A DNA stretch of 64,000 bases from Planctomycetales bacterium (GCA_026400835.1 JAPLOA010000057.1:1-64000), one strand, 5' to 3'; numbered from the stretch's first letter, positions 1 through 9,207 are shown. Translations and numbers: made by a program. Notes: generated by a model from the letters alone, not told the origin.

Positions 1-185
1 ACATCCAAATCCCTCAACAGTGTGTATACTCATCCGTGGCCTCGCTGTGTTTCCGTAAGTTGTTCGTTGACATCAACTTCTACGCAGCGATGGCCCTTTC
101 ATTTGAACCAGTTATGAATAATCCGGGTTAAACGATTAAATAAACACGCCGTTAACGCATGCCGGCTGATGTCACCACGTCCTGA

Positions 186-1055
186 CTATGCCTTGTCCTT
201 CACAATTGGATTCGTCAGCGTGCCGATGCCAGTGATGGTAATGGACACTTCGTCGCCATCTTCAAGCGTGAAGCTGTCGTCCGGAACAACTCCGGTGCCG
301 GTCATCAGGAAGGCGCCGTTCGGGAAGACGTTTTCCCTGAAGAGCCACTTTGCCAGTTCATCAGGAGTTCGTTTCATCTGACTCAGCTTTGTTGCTCCAC
401 CGAAAACAGACTTGCCACCACGGCGAATATCGAGCTGAATATCAATCGCATCCTGATCCAGCGGCTTCTCGGCCAGCAACACGCACGGACCAACACCGGC
501 ACATTGGTTGTACATCTTGGCTTGCGGCAGATACAGCGGATTCTCGCCTTCAATATCGCGGGCTGACATGTCGTTGCCGATCGTGTAGCCCACGATCTTG
601 CCGCTGGTGTTGATCACCAGAGTAAACTCGGGCTCCGGTACGCTCCATTTGCTGTCGTAGCGAACTCGCAGAGGCTGCCCGGGCCCGGAAACTCGGTGAG
701 GCGTCGCTTTGAAGAACAACTCCGGACGATCAGCCGTGTAGACTTTGTCGTAATGAGACGCGGCCGATTCTGATTCTTCCATGCGAGCCACCTGGCTGCG
801 TTTGTAGGTCACACCAGCAGCCCAGACTTCCTGCTGGTCAACGGGCGACAGAAATTTAACTTCGGTAAGCGGAACCAGCTTCGTGTCCGGCTTCAGCAGA
901 AAACGAGCCAGCCCGACGGGGTCTGCGGAGTTCAGAATATCCATCAGCGAATGACACTGATCAATCTGAGTCAGATCCAGAGGCTGAACAGAGTCCGCAT
1001 GGACCGCAGCCACTCGCAAAGAACCATCATTCATTCGAACGCGTGCAAGTTTCAC
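186..1055 (-). CDS. Fumarylacetoacetate hydrolase (FAH) family protein, probable sugar-acid dehydratase/hydrolase
   Basis: 289 residues, the usual FAH-family size. The C-terminal two thirds carry the family core: the YKRS...RMEES segment near residue 85-95 and the acidic metal-binding residues in VPEPEF and in the GNDMSARDIEGENP stretch. FAH enzymes are metal-dependent and cleave or dehydrate 2-keto acids; members of this subgroup act on 2-keto-3-deoxy sugar acids. The start is GTG with AGGA ten bases upstream. An SDR gene lies 200 bp downstream on the same strand, and a zinc alcohol dehydrogenase is divergent. The trio resembles non-phosphorylative pentose/fucose-type catabolism, where a keto-deoxy sugar acid is oxidised by an SDR and then processed by an FAH enzyme. 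The family is clear; the substrate is inferred from context. Confidence 0.88.
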   Translation of the reverse strand: MKLARVRMNDGSLRVAAVHADSVQPLDLTQIDQCHSLMDILNSADPVGLARFLLKPDTKLVPLTEVKFLSPVDQQEVWAAGVTYKRSQVARMEESESAASHYDKVYTADRPELFFKATPHRVSGPGQPLRVRYDSKWSVPEPEFTLVINTSGKIVGYTIGNDMSARDIEGENPLYLPQAKMYNQCAGVGPCVLLAEKPLDQDAIDIQLDIRRGGKSVFGGATKLSQMKRTPDELAKWLFRENVFPNGAFLMTGTGVVPDDSFTLEDGDEVSITITGIGTLTNPIVKDKA

Positions 1056-1168
1056 GAAAATATTCCTGTCATCAATGATGAAAAGTGATATCGATTGTCA
1101 GGCAACTTGTGCCACCGATTCAGAGCAGAGGCCTGAAAACTTCAGCTGCATGCAAGAGCAAAACACAG

Positions 1169-1193
1169 ACGCCTTCGGCTTGCCGTTAAACGA
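1169..1193. repeat. Half copy of palindromic repeat family R1
   Basis: Between the FAH and SDR genes the sequence gccttcggcttgccgttaaa is a single arm of the repeat that occurs as a full palindrome near 11.6 and 13.1 kb and as single arms near 17.8 and 19.05 kb. It lies outside coding sequence. Confidence 0.75.
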
Positions 1194-1255
1194 GTCGTCA
1201 ACCTTCAGCAGAAATCTCGACAACGCCTGGCGGCCAAACTTCAGGCTGACGAACT

Positions 1256-2065
1256 CTATCGAGCCGTCCAGCCTCCGTCGACGGTAATGAGGCTGCCTGT
1301 CATATAGCTGGCCGCGGGACTGCTGAGCAGAATCGCGGCTCCCTGGATTTCATTGAGAGTTCCCCAGCGTTCCATCGCCACAGCGCCGATGATGTTTTTC
1401 TTTGCGTCTTCGGAGTCTGCGATCGGAACATTCATCGGAGTCAGGAACGGACCGGGGCACAGGGCATTGCAGGTAACGCCCAACTGAGCCAGCTCCAGAC
1501 CGAGCCCGCGAGTCATCGTGACGACGGCTCCTTTGCTGGCATTGTAGGGCGTACGATTCGCCAAACCGACAACTCCCAGCGTGCTGGCAATGTTCACAAT
1601 GCGGCCGTACTTAGCCTTTTTCATATGCGGCAACACGGCTTTACAGGCGAGCCAGGTGCCATCCACATTCGTCTTCTGAACCTGCTGGAACTCCTCATAC
1701 GTCAGGTCAGCAATACTGCCGCGAATATTGATTCCCGCGCTATTAATGAGGATGTCGATTCGCCCCGTTTGAGCCATCACCTGCTCGACCATTTGCTTGA
1801 CGCTGTCGGGGTCCGTCACGTCGGCGGAAATCGGAATGCTGGGCTTGCCAAAGCCCGCGGTGATCTCTTTCGCAACGGCTGTCGCTTCATCCAAACCGCG
1901 ACTGACGATCACGGTCGTCGCTCCGGCCGATGCCAGGCCGGCTGCAATGGCCGCGCCGAGGCCCTTGGAGCCACCGGTAATGATGGCGACGTGGCCCGTC
2001 AGGTCAAACTGACGCACACCGGGCAGAGATTTCAGATCGACTTCGGGAAGAACAGTAGAGGTCAT
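1256..2065 (-). CDS. SDR family NAD(P)-dependent oxidoreductase
   Basis: 269 residues from the chosen ATG at 2065, which has AGGA six to nine bases upstream; an in-frame ATG at 2089 has no such site. A classical short-chain dehydrogenase: TGGSKGLG dinucleotide-binding motif near residue 30, NSAG near 105, the catalytic Ser in the NIAST region, YNASK catalytic Tyr/Lys near 170, and a C-terminal GSLITVDGGW. It probably oxidises a secondary hydroxyl of a sugar acid, since an FAH-family gene follows on the same strand; SDR/FAH pairs carry out the last steps of 2-keto-3-deoxy-fuconate-type pathways. Gluconate 5-dehydrogenase or 3-oxoacyl-ACP reductase activity cannot be excluded. Confidence 0.9.
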   Translation of the reverse strand: MTSTVLPEVDLKSLPGVRQFDLTGHVAIITGGSKGLGAAIAAGLASAGATTVIVSRGLDEATAVAKEITAGFGKPSIPISADVTDPDSVKQMVEQVMAQTGRIDILINSAGINIRGSIADLTYEEFQQVQKTNVDGTWLACKAVLPHMKKAKYGRIVNIASTLGVVGLANRTPYNASKGAVVTMTRGLGLELAQLGVTCNALCPGPFLTPMNVPIADSEDAKKNIIGAVAMERWGTLNEIQGAAILLSSPAASYMTGSLITVDGGWTAR

Positions 2066-2109
2066 GGTGGATTCCTGAAAATGAGCCAATTGACTTGATC
2101 CCGACTGGC

Positions 2110-2219
2110 CGTAGTGCTGGCTTCAGCCAGCATTCACGCGATACTCGAAAGCCCATGCCGACTGAAGTCGACACACAACCACACCCATGCCGACTGAAGT
2201 CGGCACTACGCAGTGAATC
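2110..2219. repeat. Palindromic repeats, family R3 (GCCGACTGAAGTCGGC type)
   Basis: Three hairpin units lie between the SDR and the divergent dehydrogenase: gtgctggcttcagccagca, then two units of the form atgccgactgaagtcg. The outer ends (gtagtgctgg... and ...cggcactac) face each other as inverted repeats. Related units occur at 17.65 kb and 33.2 kb. Because they sit in a divergent promoter region they could also act on RNA structure or expression. Confidence 0.75.
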
Positions 2220-2370
2220 AACTCCTTGCTGGCCGTGTTTCGCCAAAGCGTTCTCTACCATTGAGATCGGCGAGACATCATCGCTATAGTCCGCCTCCAT
2301 CGGAAGCCAGCACCGGCAGTTTCATCGCAGATTCACGTCATTTCACTCCGTCCTGAAAAACAGACCGCTC

Positions 2371-3405
2371 ATGAAAGCCATTCGACTCGAAGAACCGCGC
2401 CGCTTTGAATACGTGGACATTGCTGATCCCGGTCCACCTGGCCCCGGTCAGGTTCTCGTGCGCACGCATCGAATGGGAATTTGCGGAACAGATCTCAGCG
2501 GTTTTCTGGGGAAATTTCCGTTCTTCAAATATCCTCGAGTTCCCGGCCATGAACTGGGTGTTGAGGTCCTGGCCGTCGGCGACGGCGTTACGAATGTCAA
2601 AGTCGGTGATCGCTGCAGCGTTGAGCCTTATATGAACTGCGGAACCTGCTTTGCCTGTCGCCGAGGACAGGGGAACTGCTGCACAACACTCAACGTCATC
2701 GGCGTCATGATCGACGGCGGTCTGTGCGAACGCTTTCTGATCCGCGGAGAGAAGCTGCATCCGTCTGCGAAATTGTCTTACGAACAGCTCGCTCTGGTGG
2801 AAACGCTGGCGATCGGATGCCATGCGACAGATCGAGGTGCCTCAACGACTGGCGATCACGTGCTGATTATTGGCGCAGGGCCAATCGGTCTGGCCACTCT
2901 GGAGTTTACTCGCCTGACCGGCGCGACTGTGACCGTGATGGACATGGTGCAGAGCCGACTCGATTTCTGCAAACAGCAGTACGGCATTCAGCACACCATT
3001 CTGTTTAAGAATGACGGCAGCGAACTGGAGCAGATGAAAGCCATCACCGGCGGCGACATGTATCTGGTCGTGACCGACGCGACCGGCAATAAGTATTCGA
3101 TGTCATCAGCGATGAAGTACGTCGCTCATACGGGATCGCTGATTTACGTCGGTATCACGACGGAGGAAGTATCATTCCTCCATCCGACTCTGCATCGCCC
3201 CGAGATGACTCTAAAGGCTTCTCGCAACGCTCTGCCTCGTGACTTCGGCCGCATCATTCGACTGATCGAAGACGGCACGATCAACACCACGCCGTGGATT
3301 ACTCACCGCACGCCATTTGCGAACATGGTCGCGGAGTTCGAATCATTTACTCGGCCGGAAACCGGAGTTATCAAAGCTGTCGTGGATGTTTCAACGGCGG
3401 GGTGA
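2371..3405 (+). CDS. Zinc-binding alcohol dehydrogenase family protein (MDR)
   Basis: 344 residues, typical of medium-chain zinc dehydrogenases. GICGTDLSGF near residue 37 holds the catalytic zinc Cys, GHELG near 60 the catalytic His/Glu, and CGTCFACRRGQGNCC near 90-105 the structural zinc cysteines. The Rossmann motif is GAGPIGLATLEF near 168-178. It probably oxidises a sugar or polyol (sorbitol, L-fucose or galactitol dehydrogenase-like). It is divergent from the SDR/FAH pair across a repeat-filled intergenic region, which suggests shared use in carbohydrate oxidation. Substrate unknown. No strong ribosome-binding site precedes the ATG. Confidence 0.88.
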   Translation: MKAIRLEEPRRFEYVDIADPGPPGPGQVLVRTHRMGICGTDLSGFLGKFPFFKYPRVPGHELGVEVLAVGDGVTNVKVGDRCSVEPYMNCGTCFACRRGQGNCCTTLNVIGVMIDGGLCERFLIRGEKLHPSAKLSYEQLALVETLAIGCHATDRGASTTGDHVLIIGAGPIGLATLEFTRLTGATVTVMDMVQSRLDFCKQQYGIQHTILFKNDGSELEQMKAITGGDMYLVVTDATGNKYSMSSAMKYVAHTGSLIYVGITTEEVSFLHPTLHRPEMTLKASRNALPRDFGRIIRLIEDGTINTTPWITHRTPFANMVAEFESFTRPETGVIKAVVDVSTAG

Positions 3406-3417
3406 TGAAGTGCAAAG

Positions 3418-3457
3418 TCGCTGCAGCGATTCGCTGCAGCGATTCGCTGCAGCGAAT
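3418..3457. repeat. Short tandem repeat, 13-bp unit x3
   Basis: Just after the dehydrogenase stop the unit gctgcagcgattc is repeated three times head to tail, the last copy ending in gaatc. Each unit contains the palindrome gctgcagc. No coding function is seen. Confidence 0.7.
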
Positions 3458-3552
3458 CACTCAGAATCGAGACGAGGTGCGAAGAGCGAGATCAGGAGTA
3501 AGATCAGGGGCAAAGGCAACTCGGAGGGCTGACGCCCTGCCGCTCGCCGATT

Positions 3553-4392
3553 CTAGGCAACTCGGGCCATGGTCGTTGCGGGATGATGCACGCCCATCGC
3601 GGCTTCCATAGCGAGCACTTCAGCAGCCAGAGCAAGATAATCAACCGCACCGGATGACGTTGGCGCATAGTCCATAATGGATTGACCAAAGCTTGGTGCT
3701 TCAGCCAGCTTGATGTTGCGTCGAACCTTCGACTTGAAGATCTTCGCTGAGGCCCACGGAGTATCTCCGTCGCTGGCATTCAGGAATTGCTTCAGGTCTT
3801 CAGTGACGTCAGCGGCGAGGCGAGTACCGGATTCATAAAGGCACATCATAATGCCTGTAACGCGAAGGTCGCGATTCAGACGTCGCGTCACCAGAGCTGT
3901 GGTTTCGAACAGCTTGGAAAGCCCCTGCAGAGCGAAGAAGTGTGGCTGAAGTGGAATGAAGACTTCGTTGACGGCTGTCAAAGCATTGATCGTCAGAATG
4001 CCCAACGAAGGCGGGCAGTCCATCACGACATAATCGAAACGGTTCTGCTCTTTCCAGTGCTGCATGGCGTTTCGCAGGAAGAACTCGCGTCCCTGGGTTC
4101 CCGCGAGTTCCACTTCGGTCGCGGCCAGATCAATGTTCGCGGGAATCAGAGACAAATTCTCACCGACCAGCTGACGAGCATGATCGAGCGTCGTCTGCTG
4201 GGTAAACACGTCGTAGACAGTCGGCATGTCGGGACCGGCTTCAACGCCAACGTGAAACGATGCATGGCCCTGAGGATCAAGATCCATCAAACAGACTCGT
4301 CGACCTTCGCGAGCCAGCGCGGCCGCCAGATTCACACTGGAGGTTGTCTTCCCAACGCCGCCCTTTTGATTCATCACAGCAATACTGCGCAT
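3553..4392 (-). CDS. parA: ParA/Soj family ATPase
   Basis: 279 residues. The deviant Walker A motif [10 protein letters not shown] at residues 10-19 has the signature lysine of ParA/MinD ATPases. [13 protein letters not shown] follows near 37, and the Walker B-like [14 protein letters not shown] lies near 125. These cytoplasmic ATPases segregate chromosomes, plasmids or other cargo, usually with a DNA-binding ParB. No parB or CpsF-like partner is adjacent; the same-strand neighbour upstream is a cupin gene. The start ATG has AAGGA ten bases upstream. The C-terminus has an extra stretch ([10 protein letters not shown]...) beyond the core. It could be the chromosomal Soj or a paralogue; the context does not decide. 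Confidence 0.9.
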   Translation of the reverse strand: MRSIAVMNQKGGVGKTTSSVNLAAALAREGRRVCLMDLDPQGHASFHVGVEAGPDMPTVYDVFTQQTTLDHARQLVGENLSLIPANIDLAATEVELAGTQGREFFLRNAMQHWKEQNRFDYVVMDCPPSLGILTINALTAVNEVFIPLQPHFFALQGLSKLFETTALVTRRLNRDLRVTGIMMCLYESGTRLAADVTEDLKQFLNASDGDTPWASAKIFKSKVRRNIKLAEAPSFGQSIMDYAPTSSGAVDYLALAAEVLAMEAAMGVHHPATTMARVA

Positions 4393-4431
4393 GGAGCTGA
4401 GTCCTTCGCCCGGAGTAAACTGATTTCAAAT

Positions 4432-4459
4432 GCCCCGCTGCGAGTTCGCCCAGCGGGGC
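4432..4459 (-). terminator. Hairpin between cupin gene and parA
   Basis: gccccgctg pairs perfectly with cagcggggc across a 10-base loop. It lies between the cupin stop and the parA start. On the minus strand it is followed by atttgaaat rather than a strong T tract, so it is a weak intrinsic terminator or an mRNA structure ahead of parA. Confidence 0.45.
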
Positions 4460-4622
4460 AGATGAATCTAGTTCGTTCGCCAATCTGCCAACAGAGCAGA
4501 CTGCTCTCGGCGAAGTTTTCTTTGCCCACAGACCAGCAGGATCTGCCGCCATCATCGCAGCTGATGCAGATACCGCCGGAAAGTGTCAGGCCCTTCAGCA
4601 ATCAATGCCGCTTTAGGGCAAG

Positions 4623-4976
4623 TCAGTCAAACCATTCATCGGCCGGGTTGAATTCCGGGAGGACGACGATGAGCACTGTCATTCGGCCGATTGCTCGATG
4701 CCTGACGAGCGGTGGAATGACAATGCTTTGATGAGCTTTCACCGGAATAATCTCACCGTCAAGCTCCATCTTTGCGTCCGGTTCGCATTGCAGGAAGACA
4801 TAGGTTTCGGTCAGCGTTTTGTGGTAGTGCCGCTTAGCGTCTTCACTAATTTCCGTGATATGAATTGTGCCCGGGAATTCGGGAACGCCATTGAAAGCCC
4901 GCCTGGCCTGACCGCAGGGACAGGCAACAGGCGTGATCGTGGAGAAGTCTGCCATTTTCCAGCGGCGTACTGTCAT
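4623..4976 (-). CDS. Cupin domain-containing protein
   Basis: 117 residues from the ATG at 4976, chosen because GGAG lies eight bases upstream. A reading frame open up to the pyrG stop exists but starts with TTG and adds 32 unlikely residues. The sequence resembles a single-domain cupin: RHYHKTLTETYVFL carries the first metal-site histidines and glutamate, and PPLVRHRAIG supplies the His of the second motif. Such small beta-barrel proteins bind metals and act as sugar isomerases, dioxygenases or sensors. It lies just downstream of pyrG on the same strand and may be cotranscribed. Specific function unknown. Confidence 0.8.
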   Translation of the reverse strand: MTVRRWKMADFSTITPVACPCGQARRAFNGVPEFPGTIHITEISEDAKRHYHKTLTETYVFLQCEPDAKMELDGEIIPVKAHQSIVIPPLVRHRAIGRMTVLIVVLPEFNPADEWFD

Positions 4977-5068
4977 CTCATGTTCTCCATACGATGTGAA
5001 ATGCCACTGAGTGTTCGCGGGACACGCTTCGAGAAAAACCCGAACGTGCCCGCACACATAATGAACCC

Positions 5069-6721
5069 TCAATTCATCGGCCGAACCTGTGGACGCTCAG
5101 AATTCGTTCCCCCGCTGCGATGTTGATGACGCAGCAAAGCGGCTTCGATAAAGCCCTTGAACAGAGGATGAGCATTGTGTGGCTGGGACTTAAACTCCGG
5201 ATGATACTGCACGGCAACAAACCAGGGGTGATTGGCTAGTTCGACAATCTCAACAAGGCTGCCGTTTGGACTCGTCCCGGCGACCTGCAGGCCTGCCTCC
5301 GTGAATTCGCGACGGTATTCCGGATTAAATTCATAGCGATGGCGATGACGCTCGCTGATCTCAGAAACGCCGTACGCTTCAGCCGTTCGAGTTCCAGGAG
5401 TCAGCACGCAAGGCTGAGCTCCAAGTCGCATCGTGCCGCCTTTGTACCGCACACCCTTCTGAGCTTCCAGGAGACAGATCACCGGATGCTGAGTCTCCGA
5501 AGAGAATTCACTGCTGTTGGCATCGGCCAGCCCCAGAACGTTGCGAGCAAACTCAATCACAGCGCACTGCATGCCGAGGCAGATACCGAAGAACGGAATT
5601 TCACATTCGCGGGCAAACTGGATCGCTTGAATTTTGCCTTCGATGCCTCGCATGCCGAAACCGCCGGGTACCAGAATCCCGTCGACGCCCTTGAGCATAA
5701 TCTCGGGCCCCTGACGCTCCAGTTCTTCGGCCTCAATGCGTTTGACGATCACCTGAGTCGAATGATGAAACCCGGCATGGTCGATCGATTCATAGATCGA
5801 CTTGTACGCATCCCGATGCTCAATGTACTTGCCCACGACCGCAATCGTGACTTCGTTCCGTGGATTACGAATGCGATGCACAAGTGCTCGATAGTCATCC
5901 ATCTTCAGCGGACCGGTCGACAGATGCAGTTTCTGACAGATCAGTTCATCCAGGCCGTGTTCGATGAGACCGATCGGCACTTCGTAAATTGAGAACTCCT
6001 TATCGACTTCTTCGATAACCGCTTTCTTCTCAACGTTACAGAACAGAGCAATTTTGTCGGTATGCTCGCGACCAATTGGTCGTTCGGTGCGCACGATCAG
6101 AATGTCCGGCTGAATGCCGATTTCACGAAGTTGCTGAACGCTGTGTTGAGTTGGCTTGGTCTTGGCCTCACGAGCCGCCTTCAGGTACGGCACCAGCGTC
6201 AGATGAATGAACATCACATTCTCTTTGCCGATGTCGAGCGGGATCTGACGGATGGCCTCAAGGAATGGCAGACCTTCGATGTCTCCGACGGTGCCGCCGA
6301 GTTCCGTGATAACAACATCGACATCAGGCGTCGCGAGGGCAAGAATCGATGCTTTGATTTCGTCGGTGATGTGCGGCACAACCTGAACAGTGCGGCCCAG
6401 ATATTCGCCGCGACGTTCCTTTTCGATCACCGATAGATAAATCTGACCGGTCGTGTAATTCGAATCTCGATTCAAAATTCCGGAGGTGAATCGTTCGTAG
6501 TGGCCAAGGTCAAGATCTGTTTCGGATCCGTCATCCAGAACATAAACCTCACCGTGCTGATAAGGACTCATTGTGCCTGGATCGACGTTCAAATACGGAT
6601 CCAGCTTCTGCATGCGGACTTTCAGACCGCGTCGCTCCAGCAGCATTCCGATCGAGGCAGACGTTAACCCCTTACCCAGTGAACTCACCACGCCGCCCGT
6701 GACAAAAATATGCCGACTCAT
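5069..6721 (-). CDS. pyrG: CTP synthase
   Basis: 550 residues. It makes CTP from UTP, ATP and glutamine in the cytoplasm. The N-terminal amidoligase domain starts with the near-invariant [13 protein letters not shown] at residues 6-18 and includes the [17 protein letters not shown] region. The C-terminal class I glutaminase domain has the oxyanion/nucleophile segment GGFGMRG...FFGICLGMQ and the catalytic His/Glu in QYHPEFKS. Length and all catalytic parts match the family. AGGG lies five to eight bases before the ATG. The cupin gene follows on the same strand. Confidence 0.97.
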   Translation of the reverse strand: MSRHIFVTGGVVSSLGKGLTSASIGMLLERRGLKVRMQKLDPYLNVDPGTMSPYQHGEVYVLDDGSETDLDLGHYERFTSGILNRDSNYTTGQIYLSVIEKERRGEYLGRTVQVVPHITDEIKASILALATPDVDVVITELGGTVGDIEGLPFLEAIRQIPLDIGKENVMFIHLTLVPYLKAAREAKTKPTQHSVQQLREIGIQPDILIVRTERPIGREHTDKIALFCNVEKKAVIEEVDKEFSIYEVPIGLIEHGLDELICQKLHLSTGPLKMDDYRALVHRIRNPRNEVTIAVVGKYIEHRDAYKSIYESIDHAGFHHSTQVIVKRIEAEELERQGPEIMLKGVDGILVPGGFGMRGIEGKIQAIQFARECEIPFFGICLGMQCAVIEFARNVLGLADANSSEFSSETQHPVICLLEAQKGVRYKGGTMRLGAQPCVLTPGTRTAEAYGVSEISERHRHRYEFNPEYRREFTEAGLQVAGTSPNGSLVEIVELANHPWFVAVQYHPEFKSQPHNAHPLFKGFIEAALLRHQHRSGGTNSERPQVRPMN

Positions 6722-7059
6722 AGTAACCCTGCGTTCCGAATCCTGAAAGAATGATCCCTCAGGAAGTGCTTCTTACCTGAGAACGCCGGGCGCCTCAATC
6801 GAGCCGGTCCGCATTCTGCACCTTCCCCGTGTTTTGCCTGATTTCCGCCCGAAAGTCTTTGCCAGCGTTGAAAAATGTCGCCATAAAATCCCAGGAATCC
6901 GGGGCTTCGGACTTGTAAGAGTGAGAGGCAGAAATCCGTTCTTAGAATTCGAAACGGGTGTGGCTAAGCATCCTGAGCGGCATGCGACAGGTGACGGCAA
7001 AATCGGGGGACGATGCCTGCCGCTGTTTGTCAAAAGATCAAAAACAATCCGCATGCGTG
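6722..7059. other. Intergenic region without recognisable gene
   Basis: 338 bp between the pyrG start and a small convergent reading frame. Short open frames here have no recognisable protein features. The pyrG promoter must lie in the left part, but I could not pick a convincing -35/-10 pair. Confidence 0.5.
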
Positions 7060-7230
7060 TTAAACGCTATCCTTGTGCTTCGGCAGGACTACGATAAGCA
7101 AGGTGGCCAGCGGGCCAAGAAGGAGGGACGCAAGCCACCAAAGGAGGCCGCTGCGATTTTTGGACTGAGCCAGTCCGGAGTTAATCAGCGAGAGAGTGCC
7201 CCAGCCAACGAAAAATTGGGTGTTCTGCAT
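7060..7230 (-). CDS. Small membrane protein, hypothetical
   Basis: 56 residues from the ATG at 7230 (GGAAGAACGGA lies upstream). The sequence has a short N-terminal helix, then GLAQSKNRSGLLWWL followed by a hydrophobic segment (LLLGPLATLLIVVLP, about residues 35-50) and a charged tail. The pattern 'K-x-R-S-G-L-x-W-x-L-x-x-L-x-L-G-P' is common in small bacterial membrane proteins of unknown role, which makes this frame more believable than others of its size. It is convergent or antisense to the leader of the DoxX-like gene, whose start is 79 bp away. Function unknown. Confidence 0.6.
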   Translation of the reverse strand: MQNTQFFVGWGTLSLINSGLAQSKNRSGLLWWLASLLLGPLATLLIVVLPKHKDSV

Positions 7231-7308
7231 TTTTGTATTCCGTTCTTCCAGACCTGTTTTTTTGTTCGACAAACACTGCTTGCGAATCAGCATCCAACGA
7301 AGACGCCA

Positions 7309-7713
7309 ATGAATAAGATCAAGCTTGTTTCAAAGTTCGTGCTGGCTGTGTTCCTGATCTTTGCCGGGCTCATGCATTTCGTTCGGCCCGAGTTTTTCTT
7401 GAAGATCATGCCGCCGTATTTGCCGTTTCCGAGGGAATTGGTTCTTATCAGCGGTGCGTTTGAGATCATGCTCGGAGCATCTTTGTGGATTCCTCGCCTC
7501 TCCCGAATTGCCGCCTGGGGAGTTATCGCACTGATGCTGGCGGTGTTCCCGGCGAACATCTATCTGTTTCAGCATCAGGAAATTCTTCCCGCGCCGCCGT
7601 TGGTTCATGTGCTGCGTTTGCCAATGCAGGCTGTTTTCATTTTATGGGCATACTGGCATACACGGCCCGACCATGAGAAACTTCTGCGAGGCGGAGTCTC
7701 CACTTTGAGGTAG
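7309..7713 (+). CDS. DoxX-like family membrane protein
   Basis: 134 residues. Four hydrophobic segments (about residues 7-23, 44-62, 70-88 and 104-120) with the early motif LIFAGLMHFVRPEFFLKIMP, typical of small DoxX/DUF417-like four-helix membrane proteins. These are sometimes linked to quinone or redox metabolism, but most have no assigned role. The start was set at ATG 7309 because the longer open frame upstream has no membrane or domain features. The stop codon lies inside the R4 palindromic repeat. Confidence 0.82.
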   Translation: MNKIKLVSKFVLAVFLIFAGLMHFVRPEFFLKIMPPYLPFPRELVLISGAFEIMLGASLWIPRLSRIAAWGVIALMLAVFPANIYLFQHQEILPAPPLVHVLRLPMQAVFILWAYWHTRPDHEKLLRGGVSTLR

Positions 7714-7764
7714 GATGGCATTCTTGCCCGTCGCAGGTTTGTCGGACAAGAATGGCCAACCTAC
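7710..7764. repeat. Palindromic repeat, family R4, overlapping the DoxX stop codon
   Basis: Arms gtaggatggcattcttg and caagaatggccaacctac are near-perfect inverted complements separated by about 20 bases. The TAG of the DoxX-like gene is the first part of the left arm. The hairpin could protect the 3' end of the message or act as a weak terminator. Only one copy was found in this window. Confidence 0.7.
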
Positions 7765-7836
7765 GTCTTTAGCTCTGACAGACTACTGCTCGTCTCTCGT
7801 TGTCTTCCTCTTTTAACACTACTGCGGACCGAATTG

Positions 7837-8556
7837 ATGTTGCGAACTCTGGTGTTAGCACTTGTTCTGATGGCCTCAATGGCACAGTTTTCGGTGGCCG
7901 ATGACGCCGGACAGACTGCGAAAAAGCTCGAAACCACAGTTCGAGTCGAAATGAGCTATCTGTTGTATCTGCCCAAAGATTACGACCAGAAAGAATCATG
8001 GCCGCTGCTGGTGTTTCTGCACGGCTCGGGAGAACGCGGCGACGACCTCGAACTGGTCAAAACGCATGGTCCTCCCAAATTGATCGCGCAGGGCAAAGAG
8101 TTTCCATTCATCGTCGTTTCACCGCAATGCCCAAAAGATCGTACCTGGGAGCCGATTGAACTCAACGCGTTACTGGATGACCTCGCGAAGAGTTGCAAAG
8201 TCGATCCCGATCGCATCTGCATCACTGGCCTGAGCATGGGCGGATTCGGCACATGGGAGTTAGCCGCGTTCGCGCCGTCGCGTCTGGCCGCAATTGCTCC
8301 GATTTGCGGCGGGGGTGAAGTTCACTGGACTCGCCGATTCAAAGATCTGCCAACATGGGCTTTTCATGGAGCCAAAGACATGGGAGTTCCCGTCGAGAGA
8401 TCTCAGAAGATGATCGACGCGATGATCAAGCAAGGGGGAACCCCGAAACTGACGATTTATCCGGAAGCCGGACATGATTCGTGGACTGAGACATATAACA
8501 ATCCCGAGTTCTACGAATGGCTGCTGGCTCAGAAACGAGCCCCCGCGGCAGAATAA
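7837..8556 (+). CDS. Secreted alpha/beta hydrolase (prolyl oligopeptidase/esterase-like)
   Basis: 239 residues from ATG 7837 (a TTG directly in front is in frame). A Sec signal peptide covers about residues 1-22 (LRTLVLALVLMASMAQFSVA). The hydrolase core has LLVFLHGSGERGDD (oxyanion region) near 60, the nucleophile elbow GLSMGGFGTWELA near 130, and probable Asp and His in AKDMGVP and AGHDSWTE near the C-terminus. This is the phospholipase/carboxylesterase or Peptidase_S9-like group that planctomycetes encode in large numbers, acting on esters outside the cytoplasm. Substrate unknown. No obvious operon partner. Confidence 0.88.
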   Translation: MLRTLVLALVLMASMAQFSVADDAGQTAKKLETTVRVEMSYLLYLPKDYDQKESWPLLVFLHGSGERGDDLELVKTHGPPKLIAQGKEFPFIVVSPQCPKDRTWEPIELNALLDDLAKSCKVDPDRICITGLSMGGFGTWELAAFAPSRLAAIAPICGGGEVHWTRRFKDLPTWAFHGAKDMGVPVERSQKMIDAMIKQGGTPKLTIYPEAGHDSWTETYNNPEFYEWLLAQKRAPAAE

Positions 8557-8835
8557 ATGCTTGTGGTTTGTCCAGACGCGACATCGCGATTCAAAGGAGT
8601 GGACAAGGCTGCGAGTCCCGGGAAAGCCCCAAAACATAGTGATCTCTGGCAAGATCCACTACATTTTTCTTTGAACGGGATTGGTGCTGAAAAACTGTCG
8701 AAGGTTCTCCAGTCATCCGCTACATTTCCGCGCGCGGACCAGGTTTGCGGTGAATAGTTCTGGTCATTGATTTGATCAGACCGCAGAATGGTCAGAATTC
8801 AGATTTTCAGTCCTAAAGGAAGACAAGCAGACAAG

Positions 8836-9138
8836 ATGGCCAGGAAGAATTCAAGCAGTCGTAAGCCGGCTGATGACTCAGGTATTGTTGCAGATTCTGT
8901 TGATCGTGAAGGTACCGGAAACTCAATAGAAACAACGGAAACGTATGCTGCCGTCGCGCCCACTGACGAAACTCCGGCAGCAAAGCCCAGTAAGACCAAG
9001 GTCGCTGAAGAGCCAGCGACTGGCAGCGTTGGACTGGGAGATATTCGCAAGGCTGTGGCTTTTGCAAACTCCGTCGGTGGCCTCGACAAGGCAATGGCCT
9101 TGCTGCAGATCGTGAAGGTCGCGAAAGAAGTTCAGTAA
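8836..9138 (+). CDS. Hypothetical protein with short C-terminal helical domain
   Basis: 100 residues from ATG 8836; an in-frame ATG at 8788 would add 16 residues. The first 65 residues are polar and low-complexity (Ser, Thr, Glu, Ala, Pro). The last 35 (GLGDIRKAVAFANSVGGLDK...) form a predicted amphipathic helical pair. The C-terminal pattern looks like the small tail domains seen in many planctomycete hypothetical proteins. A rho-independent terminator follows 40 bp after the stop, which supports a real gene. Function unknown. Confidence 0.62.
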   Translation: MARKNSSSRKPADDSGIVADSVDREGTGNSIETTETYAAVAPTDETPAAKPSKTKVAEEPATGSVGLGDIRKAVAFANSVGGLDKAMALLQIVKVAKEVQ

Positions 9139-9179
9139 CCGCGGGTTCGCCCCGGCAGAATTCAGATAGCAATCTCGAA

Positions 9180-9207
9180 AGCCGTCTCGTTGCGAGGTGG
9201 CTTTTTT
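9180..9207 (+). terminator. Rho-independent terminator
   Basis: agccgtctcg pairs with cgaggtggct (two G-U pairs) across a three-base loop and is followed by six T residues. It ends the small hypothetical gene at 8836-9138. Confidence 0.85.

Noticed and set aside
4976-5072. Longer cupin protein starting with TTG at 5072
   Set aside because: The extra 32 residues are not cupin-like, while the internal ATG at 4976 has a proper ribosome-binding site.
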